In this document: in pieces, positions 1 through 5,740 of the stretch
Layout of the letters: the number at the start of each line of letters is the position of its first letter
Position numbering within the stretch: the stretch's first letter is position 1
Source: Alphaproteobacteria bacterium
Lineage (GTDB): Bacteria; Pseudomonadota; Alphaproteobacteria; Rhodobacterales; Rhodobacteraceae
DNA: 8,048 nucleotides
Direction: 5' to 3'
Assembly (NCBI GenBank): GCA_030425945.1
Contig: JAUHZL010000121.1
Span: forward strand, 1 to 8,048
Translations under genes and position numbers: made by a program
Notes under the pieces: model-generated
Seen by the model: only the letters and a program-made list of their open reading frames with translations
The model's database searches: none
Told to the model about the DNA's origin: nothing

Positions 1-328
1 AGACCGGCATCGAGTAGAACAGGATGCCGGTGCGCACCACGGTGGTGTAGTCGAGCGCGAGGAACAGGAACAGGAACTCGGCCCCGAAGCAGACCCCGAT
101 GATCAGGCCGATCGGCACGGTGCCCGGCGTGATCGTCAGCGCGCGTCCGCGCAGCCGCATCAGCAAAAGCAGCACCAGCACGCCCCCGGCCGAGCGCAGC
201 CCCGCGAAGAAGGCCGGTTGCAGGCCCGCGTTCACCACCTTGATCACGACCTGGTTGAAGCCCAGCAGCGCCGAGAACAGCACCAGCGCCGTCGCGCCAT
301 AGGCATCCATCGCGTCTTTTTTCGGCAT
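1..328 (-). CDS. EamA/DMT-family transporter, N-terminal fragment
   Basis: This is the first 109 codons of a minus-strand gene that runs off the left edge, so the C-terminal part is not seen. The translation begins MPKKDAMDAYGATALVLFSA and shows about three hydrophobic helices: around residues 11-32, 41-61 and 75-90, with a fourth starting near 100. Basic loops such as MRLRGRA lie between them. This is the layout of the first EamA repeat of drug/metabolite transporters, which are ten-helix inner-membrane carriers or exporters of small metabolites; the substrate is unknown. The ATG at 328 is preferred because GGAGGA lies about 9 bases upstream (minus strand, near 336-341). A second in-frame ATG at 310 has no such site. 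The gene is divergent from the antiporter at 452. It is not a copy of the complete DMT gene at 5867; the sequences differ clearly. Confidence 0.85.
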   Translation of the reverse strand, partial: MPKKDAMDAYGATALVLFSALLGFNQVVIKVVNAGLQPAFFAGLRSAGGVLVLLLLMRLRGRALTITPGTVPIGLIIGVCFGAEFLFLFLALDYTTVVRTGILFYSMPV

Positions 329-336
329 CGCGCTGT

Positions 337-341
337 CCTCC
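337..341 (-). promoter_or_regulatory. Shine-Dalgarno site of the left-edge DMT gene
   Basis: On the minus strand GGAGG (continuing GGAGGACA) lies 8 bases before the ATG at 328. It fixes the start there rather than at the in-frame ATG at 310. Confidence 0.7.
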
Positions 342-365
342 CGGTCACGGCGCCGGTGTTTCCCT

Positions 366-397
366 CCGCCGGGGGGAAGTCAAGCGTTCCCCGGCGG
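366..397. repeat. 9-bp inverted repeat in the divergent gap
   Basis: The arms CCGCCGGGG (366-374) and CCCCGGCGG (389-397) are perfect reverse complements around a 14-nt loop. GGAA and TTCC at the loop edges offer a competing pairing. The repeat lies between the divergent DMT (start 328) and antiporter (start 452) genes, so it would sit in the leader or promoter of one or both. No T-tract follows on either strand, so it does not look like an intrinsic terminator. In DNA this GC-rich, one or two such hairpins per window are expected by chance, so a function is not established. Confidence 0.4.
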
Positions 398-451
398 GCC
401 CGCGCCGTGGTAGCGCTCGGGGAGGGTCGGCAGGGACGGAAGGACCACCGG

Positions 452-1702
452 ATGGACATTCTCCAGATCACGTCGGCGCTTCTGGTGCTGGCGGCGCTCT
501 TCGGGTCGGTGAATTACCTGGTGCTGCGCCTGCCCGCGGCCATCGGCATCCTGATCGTGGCGCTGCTCGCCTCGCTCGGGCTGATGGGGCTCGACCGGCT
601 GGTGCCCGGCCTCGGGATCGAGGACACGATCCGGGCGGGCGTGCTGGAGATCGAGTTCTCGGACGCCCTGCTGGAGGGGATGCTGGGCCTGCTGCTCTTC
701 GCTGGCGCGCTGCATGTGAACCTCGACGCCCTGCGCCGCGAGGCGCTTCCGATCCTGCTGATGGCGACGCTGGGCGTCGGCCTGTCCACGGTGGTGGTGG
801 GCGTCGGGTTCTCGTGGGTGACCGGCGTGCCGCTCATGGTGGCGCTGGTCTTCGGGGCGCTGATCTCGCCCACCGATCCGGTCGCCGTGCTGGGCGTGCT
901 GCGCGCGGCGCGGCTGAAGAAGAGCCTCGAGACCAAGATCGCGGGCGAGTCGCTCTTCAACGACGGGGTGGGCTATGTCGTGTTCCTCGTCCTTGCCGGT
1001 CTCGCCTTCCCGGCGGCCGGGACGCATGGCGAGACCTCGCTCGCGGACGCCGCGCTGCTGTTCCTGCAGGAGGCGCTGGGCGGCATCCTGCTGGGCGCGG
1101 TGCTGGGCTGGCTCGCCTTCCGCCTGATGCGCCGGATCGACGATTACGCGCTGGAGGTGCTGATCACGCTGGCGCTGGTGTCGGGGGGCTATTCGCTGAG
1201 CCTCGCGCTGCACGTCTCGGCCCCGCTGATGGCGGTGGTCGCGGGCCTCTTGATCGGGGATGTCGGCATGGCGCGCGGCATGTCCGAGGAGACCCGCAAA
1301 TACGTCGATGCCTTCTGGAAGCTGATCGACGAGATCCTGAACGCGGTGCTGTTCCTGCTGATCGGGATCGAGGTCTTCGCGGTGGCCTTCACGATGGACA
1401 CCCTCGCCGCCGGGGCCGCCGCGATCCTGCTGGCGCTGGTCGCCCGGCTGGTGGCGGTCGCGGTGCCGGTGCTGGTCCTGCGCCCGTTCCGCGACTTCTC
1501 GGCCGGGGTGATCCCGATCATGACCTGGGGCGGGCTGAAGGGCGGCATCTCGGTCGCGCTGGTGCTCAGCCTGCCCGACAGCGCGTGGACGCCGCTGCTG
1601 CTGGCGGCGGCCTACATGGTGGTGGTCTTCTCGATCGTGGTGCAGGGCCTGACCGTCGCGCCGCTGGCCCGGCACGTGGGCCGCGAGCCGGACCTGATCT
1701 GA
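452..1702 (+). CDS. CPA1-family Na+/H+ antiporter
   Basis: This 416-aa polytopic inner-membrane protein belongs to the monovalent cation:proton antiporter-1 (NhaP/NHE-like, PF00999) family, which exchanges cytoplasmic Na+ (or K+) for external H+ in pH and salt homeostasis. It has about 12 hydrophobic segments, starting near residues 6-21, 29-45, 76-90, 98-118 and 126-150. Diagnostic motifs are SPTDPVAV (139-146, D142), ESLFNDG (166-172, the N170-D171 ion-binding pair) and GGLKGGIS (360-367), close to the family's GGLRGA/GIS helix. A longer ORF begins at 218, but its first 78 residues are hydrophilic, Arg-rich and unlike the family, and they cover the divergent promoter region. The ATG at 452 has AAGGA 7 bases upstream and opens directly into the first helix. 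The length suits bacterial members lacking a large C-terminal cytoplasmic domain. The gene at 1729 follows on the same strand. Na+ versus K+ preference cannot be told from sequence. Confidence 0.93.
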   Translation: MDILQITSALLVLAALFGSVNYLVLRLPAAIGILIVALLASLGLMGLDRLVPGLGIEDTIRAGVLEIEFSDALLEGMLGLLLFAGALHVNLDALRREALPILLMATLGVGLSTVVVGVGFSWVTGVPLMVALVFGALISPTDPVAVLGVLRAARLKKSLETKIAGESLFNDGVGYVVFLVLAGLAFPAAGTHGETSLADAALLFLQEALGGILLGAVLGWLAFRLMRRIDDYALEVLITLALVSGGYSLSLALHVSAPLMAVVAGLLIGDVGMARGMSEETRKYVDAFWKLIDEILNAVLFLLIGIEVFAVAFTMDTLAAGAAAILLALVARLVAVAVPVLVLRPFRDFSAGVIPIMTWGGLKGGISVALVLSLPDSAWTPLLLAAAYMVVVFSIVVQGLTVAPLARHVGREPDLI

Positions 1703-1728
1703 GCCGCCCGCGTGCTACGTTCCCGCCC

Positions 1729-2274
1729 ATGAGCTACGCCGCTGCCTTTCTCGCCCTCGCCGGGGGCTATGCCGCCCTGCGCAGCCTGCCCGCGCCGGAA
1801 GAGGGCTCGGTGCTGGGCGATTTCCTGTCGGACGTGACCTCGGAGGCCCCCTCGGAAGGGCTGGGCGATATCCTCGGGCTGGCCGGGGCCGCGGGCCTGC
1901 TTGCCGTCGCGGGTGGCGCGCTGGCGGCGACCACGGGTCTGGGCGACCTGTTGTCGGGCGACGGGCCCTCCGATCCGAAGGCCGAGGCGGAGGCGGCCCT
2001 GATGATCCGCGCGCTGGCGGGCGTGGCCCGCGCCGGGGGGCTGGGGTTCGCGGAAAAGCAGGCGCTGCTCGACCGGGTCGGCCGGGACGATCCGCGCGCC
2101 GTGCTGGCAGTCACCCGCGCCCTGTCCGGGTCCGAGCCGCCGCAGGACCTCGCCGCCGAGGTGCCGCCCGATCTGGCGGACCGGTTGCTGGGGGTGGCGC
2201 GCGCCGCCGCGCGGGCCGACAACCCGGACGAGCAGGCCTACGTCGCGGCGCTGGCCCGGGCGCTCGGCCGGTAG
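1729..2274 (+). CDS. DUF533/TerB-like protein, degenerate
   Basis: A 181-aa protein beginning MSYAAAFLALAGGYAALRSL. It has a short hydrophobic N-terminus (3-20), an acidic linker, a Gly/Ala/Leu-rich hydrophobic stretch (about 46-72) and an alpha-helical C-terminal half (about 85-181). The C-terminal half resembles DUF533 (YebE-like, TerB superfamily): a LMIRALAGVARAGGLGFAEK segment (91-110) at the usual 'RAMIAAAKADGxIDxxE' place, a PPQDLAAEV segment, and the DNPDEQAYVAALARAL ending (164-179) matching the family's 'ERAYLxxLAxxL' end. The acidic residues usual in the first motif (DGxI...E) are largely missing, so any metal-binding role there is doubtful. The function of DUF533 proteins is unknown; they are often envelope-associated. 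The gene begins 26 bp after the antiporter stop without an obvious Shine-Dalgarno, so co-transcription and weak translation are likely. Its last 37 bp overlap the convergent acyltransferase gene. The domain call is from memory of the family. Confidence 0.6.
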   Translation: MSYAAAFLALAGGYAALRSLPAPEEGSVLGDFLSDVTSEAPSEGLGDILGLAGAAGLLAVAGGALAATTGLGDLLSGDGPSDPKAEAEAALMIRALAGVARAGGLGFAEKQALLDRVGRDDPRAVLAVTRALSGSEPPQDLAAEVPPDLADRLLGVARAAARADNPDEQAYVAALARALGR

Positions 2275-3356
2275 AGCCGCCGCAGGGCGCGGCGCTGGGC
2301 GGGCAGGGTGCGCTCGAAGACCGCCGCGAAGACGAGGCACAGCGCTGCGACGAGGGCCAGCAGGCCCGCGTCCCGCAGGATCCCACCCGCCTCCGGCAGC
2401 AGGGCATCGGCCAGTTGCAGAAGCGGGTAGTGCACGAGGTAGAGCGAGAAGCTGCCCCCCGCGAGCCACGCGGCGGGCCGCGCCAGACGGGCGAGCGGTG
2501 CGTCGCGCAGCAGGCCCGCCATCCCCCACAGATGCGTGGTGACCCCCGCCGCGAGCAGCGTGTTCCACAGCACCTCGTCCGAGAAGCGCAACAGCAGGCG
2601 GTAGTCGGGGCCGAGCGCGCCTTCGGTCAGGGTGGCGAGGAACGCAGGCAGGCCAATGATTTGCGCGGCGATGGAGAGGCAAAGCGGCAGCAGCGCATAC
2701 CCCCAGGCCCGGGCTCCGGAGGGCCGCGCCGCCCCCCGCGCCAGCGCCCTGTAAAGCGCCACGCCCATCAGCCAGCAGGGCATCAGCAAGAGCACCGGCA
2801 GGCCCGCCAGCGTGAGACCGAGGGCCAGCACGACCGCCCGCCGCCAGCCGGTCAGCCACAGCGCCGCGGCAAAGAGCAGGTAATAGGCGACCTCGTAGCT
2901 CAGCGACCACCACGGCCCGTTGGTGCCCAGCCGCAGGCCGAGCCCCCCCCATTCGTTGGCGAAGCTCAGGCCCGCCGCCAGCATCACCCAAAGGCTCTGC
3001 GGCGCGTACCACCAGCCGTCATAGGCCGCGGGCGCAAGGGCCGCGCCCAGCCGGTCGGCGGCGAAAGTCACCAGCAGCGCCGGCAGGGCGACCGACCAGA
3101 GCCGCGTCGCGCGGGCGAACAGGAACGCGCCCGGGCCGCGGTCCTTCTCGGCGGCGGCGAAGGCGATGACGAGGCCGGAGAGCACGAAGAACAGCACCAC
3201 CGCGTCCGATCCGAGGTTCCAGTCCCGGATCGCCAGCCAGCGCCCCTCGGTGAAGCGCGGGTAGGCCCAGTGCGACAGCAGCACCAGCACCGCTGCGCCC
3301 GCGCGCAACAGGTTCAGCCAGGCGCTGAAGCCGGGGGAGAGGGGCGCGGCCCTCAT
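2238..3356 (-). CDS. acyltransferase 3 family membrane protein
   Basis: This 372-aa integral membrane protein has the pattern of acyltransferase family 3 (PF01757), inner-membrane enzymes that transfer acetyl or other acyl groups to sugars, glycans, lipids or peptides. Visible hallmarks are LLRAGAAVLVLLSHW in the first helix (residues 16-30, with R18 and the conserved catalytic-type H29), FFVLSGLVIAF (56-66), FLFARATRLW (78-87, R81 and R85), NGPWWSLSYEVAYYL (146-160, the W-SL-x-x-E signature) and SFSLYLVHYPLL (302-313, H309). About ten hydrophobic helices are present and no extra periplasmic SGNH domain follows, so it is a stand-alone type. The start is the ATG whose last A is shared with the TGA stop of the hydroxylase gene (ATGA, 3353-3356). 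There is no clear Shine-Dalgarno, which favours translational coupling. The 3' end overlaps the convergent gene at 1729-2274. The acceptor substrate cannot be predicted. Confidence 0.9.
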   Translation of the reverse strand: MRAAPLSPGFSAWLNLLRAGAAVLVLLSHWAYPRFTEGRWLAIRDWNLGSDAVVLFFVLSGLVIAFAAAEKDRGPGAFLFARATRLWSVALPALLVTFAADRLGAALAPAAYDGWWYAPQSLWVMLAAGLSFANEWGGLGLRLGTNGPWWSLSYEVAYYLLFAAALWLTGWRRAVVLALGLTLAGLPVLLLMPCWLMGVALYRALARGAARPSGARAWGYALLPLCLSIAAQIIGLPAFLATLTEGALGPDYRLLLRFSDEVLWNTLLAAGVTTHLWGMAGLLRDAPLARLARPAAWLAGGSFSLYLVHYPLLQLADALLPEAGGILRDAGLLALVAALCLVFAAVFERTLPAQRRALRRLYRPSARASAAT

Positions 3357-4330
3357 TCGCCGGGCCAGGCTTCGGGCGGCAGCGGGGCCTTGCGGCGCAG
3401 GCCCATCGCCGCCAGCGCATCCGTCACCGGCGCGATCAGGGCGCCCGCCAGCGTGTCATGGCGCTGCGGCAGCTTGTTGCCCTCGGCATCGGCGAGACCG
3501 AATTCGAGGATCTCCTCGCGCTCGGGCACGTACAGCGTGCCGAACATCCAGTCCCAGACCGCCAGAACCTCGCCGTAGTTCCGGTCATGGTGCCGCGGCG
3601 CGCTCGAGTGGTGGATCTGGTGCTGGGCGGGCGAGATCAGCAGCCGCTCCAGCACCGGGCCGTAGCTGAGCCAGATATGGGTGTGGCGCAGGTTCGACCC
3701 CGCGAGGTTGAAGAGTGCGTAGCCCGCGTTGATCCCGACCAGCGTGGCGATCTGCGGGTCGCCCTCGAAGAGCGCCAGCGCCAGCCCCTGCGCCAGCCCC
3801 AGCGACACGCCGCGCGCCGCCCCCGCGATCAGGTCGTAGAGCGGATGCTTGCGGTAGACCGTCAGCGGGGTCATCACCTCGGCCGAGTGGTGGACCGAGT
3901 GGAACGGCCAGAACACCTTGTTCTCGTGGTGGATGCGGTGGACCCAGTAGACCGCGAAATCCGCCGCGACGAGGATCAGCAGGGCATAGGCCCAGCCGGG
4001 CAGGACGAGCCCTGTGCTGAGCCCGCCGAGCGCCTCGCCCAGGAGGCCCGCGACCAGCGCCGCGCCGACCACCGCGTTGACGAGGCCCAGCGTCGCCAGC
4101 GCCCGGCCCAGCAGGAAGAGCTGCAGGTCGACCCAGGTCGACCGGCTGACATACATCGCGCGCGGGAAGGCCCAGGCGAGGAAGCCGGGTCCCGGCTTCC
4201 GCCGCCACCACAGCCCGAAGGCGATCAGCGCCATGGTGCCGAGGTAGAGCGGCCAGAGCCGCCCGCCGGGGCTGACGAGAAAGCCCGCGATGGCATCGGC
4301 GGCGGCGGTGAAGCTGGAGATCAGGTCCAT
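3353..4330 (-). CDS. sterol desaturase / fatty acid hydroxylase superfamily protein
   Basis: This 325-aa membrane protein belongs to the FA_hydroxylase (PF04116) superfamily of di-iron oxygenases that hydroxylate or desaturate lipid chains, sterols or carotenoids. The histidine clusters expected for the di-iron site are all present: HRIHH (131-135), FHSVHH (143-148), HTH (216-218), HQIHH (237-241) and RHH (246-248). Hydrophobic helices lie near residues 28-41, 70-97, 110-130 and 165-188. The ORF is open upstream to 4576, but that extension is Pro/Arg/Ser-rich and overlaps the divergent regulator gene. The ATG at 4330 opens the family-like N-terminus MDLISSFTAAADAIAGFLV. No strong Shine-Dalgarno is seen; a palindrome lies 16 bases upstream. 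It is the first gene of a two-gene operon with the acyltransferase, which suggests a shared lipid or envelope substrate (inference). The true substrate, for example an ornithine lipid, hopanoid or carotenoid, is not determinable. Confidence 0.9.
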   Translation of the reverse strand: MDLISSFTAAADAIAGFLVSPGGRLWPLYLGTMALIAFGLWWRRKPGPGFLAWAFPRAMYVSRSTWVDLQLFLLGRALATLGLVNAVVGAALVAGLLGEALGGLSTGLVLPGWAYALLILVAADFAVYWVHRIHHENKVFWPFHSVHHSAEVMTPLTVYRKHPLYDLIAGAARGVSLGLAQGLALALFEGDPQIATLVGINAGYALFNLAGSNLRHTHIWLSYGPVLERLLISPAQHQIHHSSAPRHHDRNYGEVLAVWDWMFGTLYVPEREEILEFGLADAEGNKLPQRHDTLAGALIAPVTDALAAMGLRRKAPLPPEAWPGE

Positions 4331-4346
4331 GGGCGTCGGTTTCGTG

Positions 4347-4369
4347 ATTGTTCCCGTATCGGGCACAAT
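4347..4369. promoter_or_regulatory. 23-bp imperfect palindrome, candidate operator
   Basis: The left arm ATTGT-N-CCCG (4347-4356) and right arm CGGG-N-ACAAT (4360-4369) pair at 9 of 11 positions around a 3-bp centre. The site lies in the 178-bp gap between the divergent hydroxylase (ATG at 4330) and Fur-type (ATG at 4509) genes, 16 bp upstream of the hydroxylase start. Position, length and AT-rich outer arms fit a binding site for a dimeric repressor. It does not match the Zur, Irr (ICE), Mur or FNR sites I know, so no regulator is named. Confidence 0.4.
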
Positions 4370-4508
4370 CTCGCGGGCGCGCGTGGCGGAATTGCGGCGG
4401 GTGCTTGGCGTTTCGGGGATGGGATTTCCGGGGGGCGGGGTGCCTTTGCCGCTGGACGCGGGGCCGGATGCTGCCGTACACCCGGGACCCACGACCGGGG
4501 AGCATCCG

Positions 4509-4937
4509 ATGCCCGACACCATTCTGGAGCGCTGCGAGGCCAAGGGCCTGCGCATGACCGGCCAGCGCCGCACCATCGCGCAGGTGCTCGAGGCGTCGGA
4601 AGACCACCCGGATGTCGAGGAACTCTATGCCCGGGCGCAGGCGATGGACGCCGCGATCTCGCTGGCGACGGTCTACCGGACGGTGAAGCTGTTCGAGGAG
4701 GCCGGCATCCTCGACAAGCTCGAGTTCGGCGACGGGCGCGCCCGCTACGAGGACGCCGACCGCGAGCACCACGACCACCTGATCGACATGACCACCGGGG
4801 CGGTGATCGAGTTCGTCGACCCCGAGATCGAGGCGCTGCAGGAGCGGATCGCCGAGCGCCTCGGCTACCGGCTGAAGGGGCACAAGCTGGAACTCTACGG
4901 CGTCCCGATCCACCGGAGCCGCCCGCCGCGCGGCTGA
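4509..4937 (+). CDS. fur: Fur-family metalloregulator (Mur-like)
   Basis: A 142-aa cytoplasmic transcription factor of the ferric uptake regulator family. The N-terminal winged-helix domain (about 1-80) includes GLRMTGQRR (13-21) and the recognition-helix region SLATVYRTVKLFEEAG (51-66). The C-terminal dimerisation/metal domain includes HHDHLID (87-93). Metal ligands known from Fur structures are present: H33, E81, H90 and E101 (site 1), and H87, D89, E108 and H125 (site 2). The CxxC structural-zinc motif is absent. This is usual in alphaproteobacterial Fur/Mur proteins, several of which respond to manganese and repress the sit/mntH uptake genes; that response is inferred here. The ATG at 4509 has GGAG 6 bases upstream. 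The same frame is open from 4290, but the extra 73 residues are unlike Fur and overlap the divergent gene. The 79-aa gene follows after 49 bp. Zur and PerR/Irr are less likely, as both have different sequence hallmarks. Confidence 0.9.
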   Translation: MPDTILERCEAKGLRMTGQRRTIAQVLEASEDHPDVEELYARAQAMDAAISLATVYRTVKLFEEAGILDKLEFGDGRARYEDADREHHDHLIDMTTGAVIEFVDPEIEALQERIAERLGYRLKGHKLELYGVPIHRSRPPRG

Positions 4938-4945
4938 CGGGTGGT

Positions 4946-4999
4946 GTTCATGATTTGTTTGCCTCCGGCGTGGAACACTCCGGGGCATGAGACATGAAC
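4946..4999 (+). promoter_or_regulatory. possible mRNA stem over the start of the 79-aa gene
   Basis: GTTCATG (4946-4952) is a perfect reverse complement of CATGAAC (4993-4999), and inside it GCCTC (4961-4965) can pair with GGGGC (4982-4986, one G-U). In RNA this would enclose the only Shine-Dalgarno-like bases and the ATG at 4987. It is a hand-drawn pairing without an energy calculation, and the 40-nt spacing makes it weak. Confidence 0.25.
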
Positions 5000-5226
5000 G
5001 CTTCGCACCGCCGCCGCCCACGCTCCATCCCTGGCTGGCCCAGATGTTCTCGGCCCGCGCGGTCCTGAAGGGCGGGCTGATCCGACGCTCCGTCGCCTCG
5101 GTCGACCGGGAATGCGGGCGCGCCGCCCTGCTGGCCGAGGTCCGGCGCCGGCGCTTCCACCTGATCGAGTGCGGCGACCAGTTCCTCGTGATCTGCAACC
5201 CGGGGCAGGCGCGGGTGATCTGCTGA
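4987..5226 (+). CDS. small conserved protein of unknown function
   Basis: A 79-aa protein whose core runs WLAQMFSARAVLKGGLIRR (16-34), then RECGRAALLAEVRRRRFHLIECGDQFLVICNPGQARVIC to the end. The pattern (short helix, GG-x-I-RR turn, helix with E-x-x-RRR-x-FHLIE, then a Q-x-x-VICN strand and a C-terminal VIC) looks like a real compact folded domain. I recall similar short proteins beside enolase in Rhodobacterales genomes, some carrying the name 'N-(5'-phosphoribosyl)anthranilate isomerase'. That name does not fit, because the protein is about a third of a TrpF barrel. There are two cysteines near the end (C74 and C79) plus C58 and C43, but no zinc-finger spacing. The gene follows fur by 49 bp, so co-transcription is likely. 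No other in-frame start is available before M20 (5044), and the core begins before that. The Shine-Dalgarno is poor: GGGG sits one base before ATG. Confidence 0.72.
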   Translation: MRHERFAPPPPTLHPWLAQMFSARAVLKGGLIRRSVASVDRECGRAALLAEVRRRRFHLIECGDQFLVICNPGQARVIC

Positions 5227-5364
5227 GGGGCAGCGCGCAGGGTGCGGCCGGGATCGGGGGGCGTCGGGCGGGGTGTAGGCCGTGGTCGGTGGGATCACTT
5301 GGTGGCGGCCTGATGTGCGGGCGGCGGATGATGGCGGCGGCCTGACCGGCCTTTGGGACCGGCG

Positions 5365-5381
5365 CACCGGCCGTGCCGGTG
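5365..5381. repeat. perfect 7-bp hairpin
   Basis: CACCGGC (5365-5371) and GCCGGTG (5375-5381) flank a 3-nt CGT. Further ACCGG copies lie just left, at 5344-5348 and 5358-5362, which could form alternative pairings. It is in non-coding DNA about 140 bp after the 79-aa gene, without a following T-run, so it could at most be a Rho-assisted 3' end. Confidence 0.4.
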
Positions 5382-5553
5382 GCTGCGGGCGGAGCGGTGG
5401 CGCTTGGGCTGGAGGCGCAGGGCCCGGGGGCGAGGTGTCGGTGCGCGGCGCGATGCCATGGAACCTCAAGTCCGGATGGTGCCACCAGGATCGGCTGCAC
5501 GAGGCTCGGGAAGGGGGGTGCGGAACGGCAGAACCTGGCCCTGCGACAGCGCT

Positions 5554-5569
5554 GGGGCGAGATCGCCCC
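5554..5569. repeat. perfect 16-bp inverted repeat
   Basis: GGGGCGA (5554-5560) and TCGCCCC (5563-5569) are exact reverse complements separated by GA. As RNA it would form a GC stem with a slightly larger loop. No T-tract follows on the plus strand; on the minus strand it is followed by AGCGC. It is in the gene-free stretch, and its function is not evident. Confidence 0.4.
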
Positions 5570-5693
5570 GATGTCTCGCCGTCCAGCTCACCCGCCTCGC
5601 GGGGCTATCCCGGACGCGCGGTCCGAAAGACCTGCCCGTGAGATTAGCCCGAAAGACCAGCCGTCCTCACGCGCCCAATGCCCTCAGCAGGGA

Positions 5694-5710
5694 TCCTAAG
5701 AAAATTAGGA
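5694..5710. promoter_or_regulatory. perfect AT-rich 17-bp palindrome, candidate operator
   Basis: TCCTAA (5694-5699) and TTAGGA (5705-5710) are perfect inverted 6-mers around GAAAA. It opens an AT-rich island in an otherwise about 70 % GC window and lies some 30 bp upstream of the -35-like box of the DMT gene. That position suits a regulator site. The half-site orientation is opposite to DtxR/IdeR-type TTAGG...CCTAA boxes, so no factor is named. Confidence 0.35.
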
Positions 5711-5740
5711 AACGGCTACTACATCTCGTAGACGGATGAA

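Noticed and set aside
218..451. 78-residue N-terminal extension of the antiporter
   Set aside because: Arg/His-rich, unlike the family, overlaps the divergent gene, and the ATG at 452 has a ribosome site.
380..1675. 431-codon open frame on the minus strand opposite the antiporter
   Set aside because: The translation is Gln/Arg/His-rich without any domain or hydrophobic pattern, and the opposite strand encodes a clear antiporter. It is a shadow frame of high GC.
4290..4508. 73-residue N-terminal extension of the Fur-type protein
   Set aside because: No similarity to Fur, overlaps the divergent hydroxylase start, and a GGAG site precedes the ATG at 4509.
4331..4576. 82-residue N-terminal extension of the hydroxylase
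   Set aside because: Pro/Ser/Arg-rich and overlaps the divergent regulator gene; the ATG at 4330 begins the family-like sequence.
4946..4960. LexA-like box GTTC-N7-GTTT upstream of the 79-aa gene
   Set aside because: One mismatch to GTTC-N7-GTTC; several such near matches are expected by chance in 8 kb, and neither neighbour is a DNA-repair gene.
3458..4990. 510-codon plus-strand frame opposite the hydroxylase
   Set aside because: Arg/Gln/Pro-rich shadow; the opposite strand carries the complete histidine clusters of a di-iron hydroxylase.
5282..5739. Overlapping 108-128-codon frames in the gene-free stretch
   Set aside because: Low-complexity translations with no recognisable domain or start context; several frames are open at once, as expected in GC-rich non-coding DNA.
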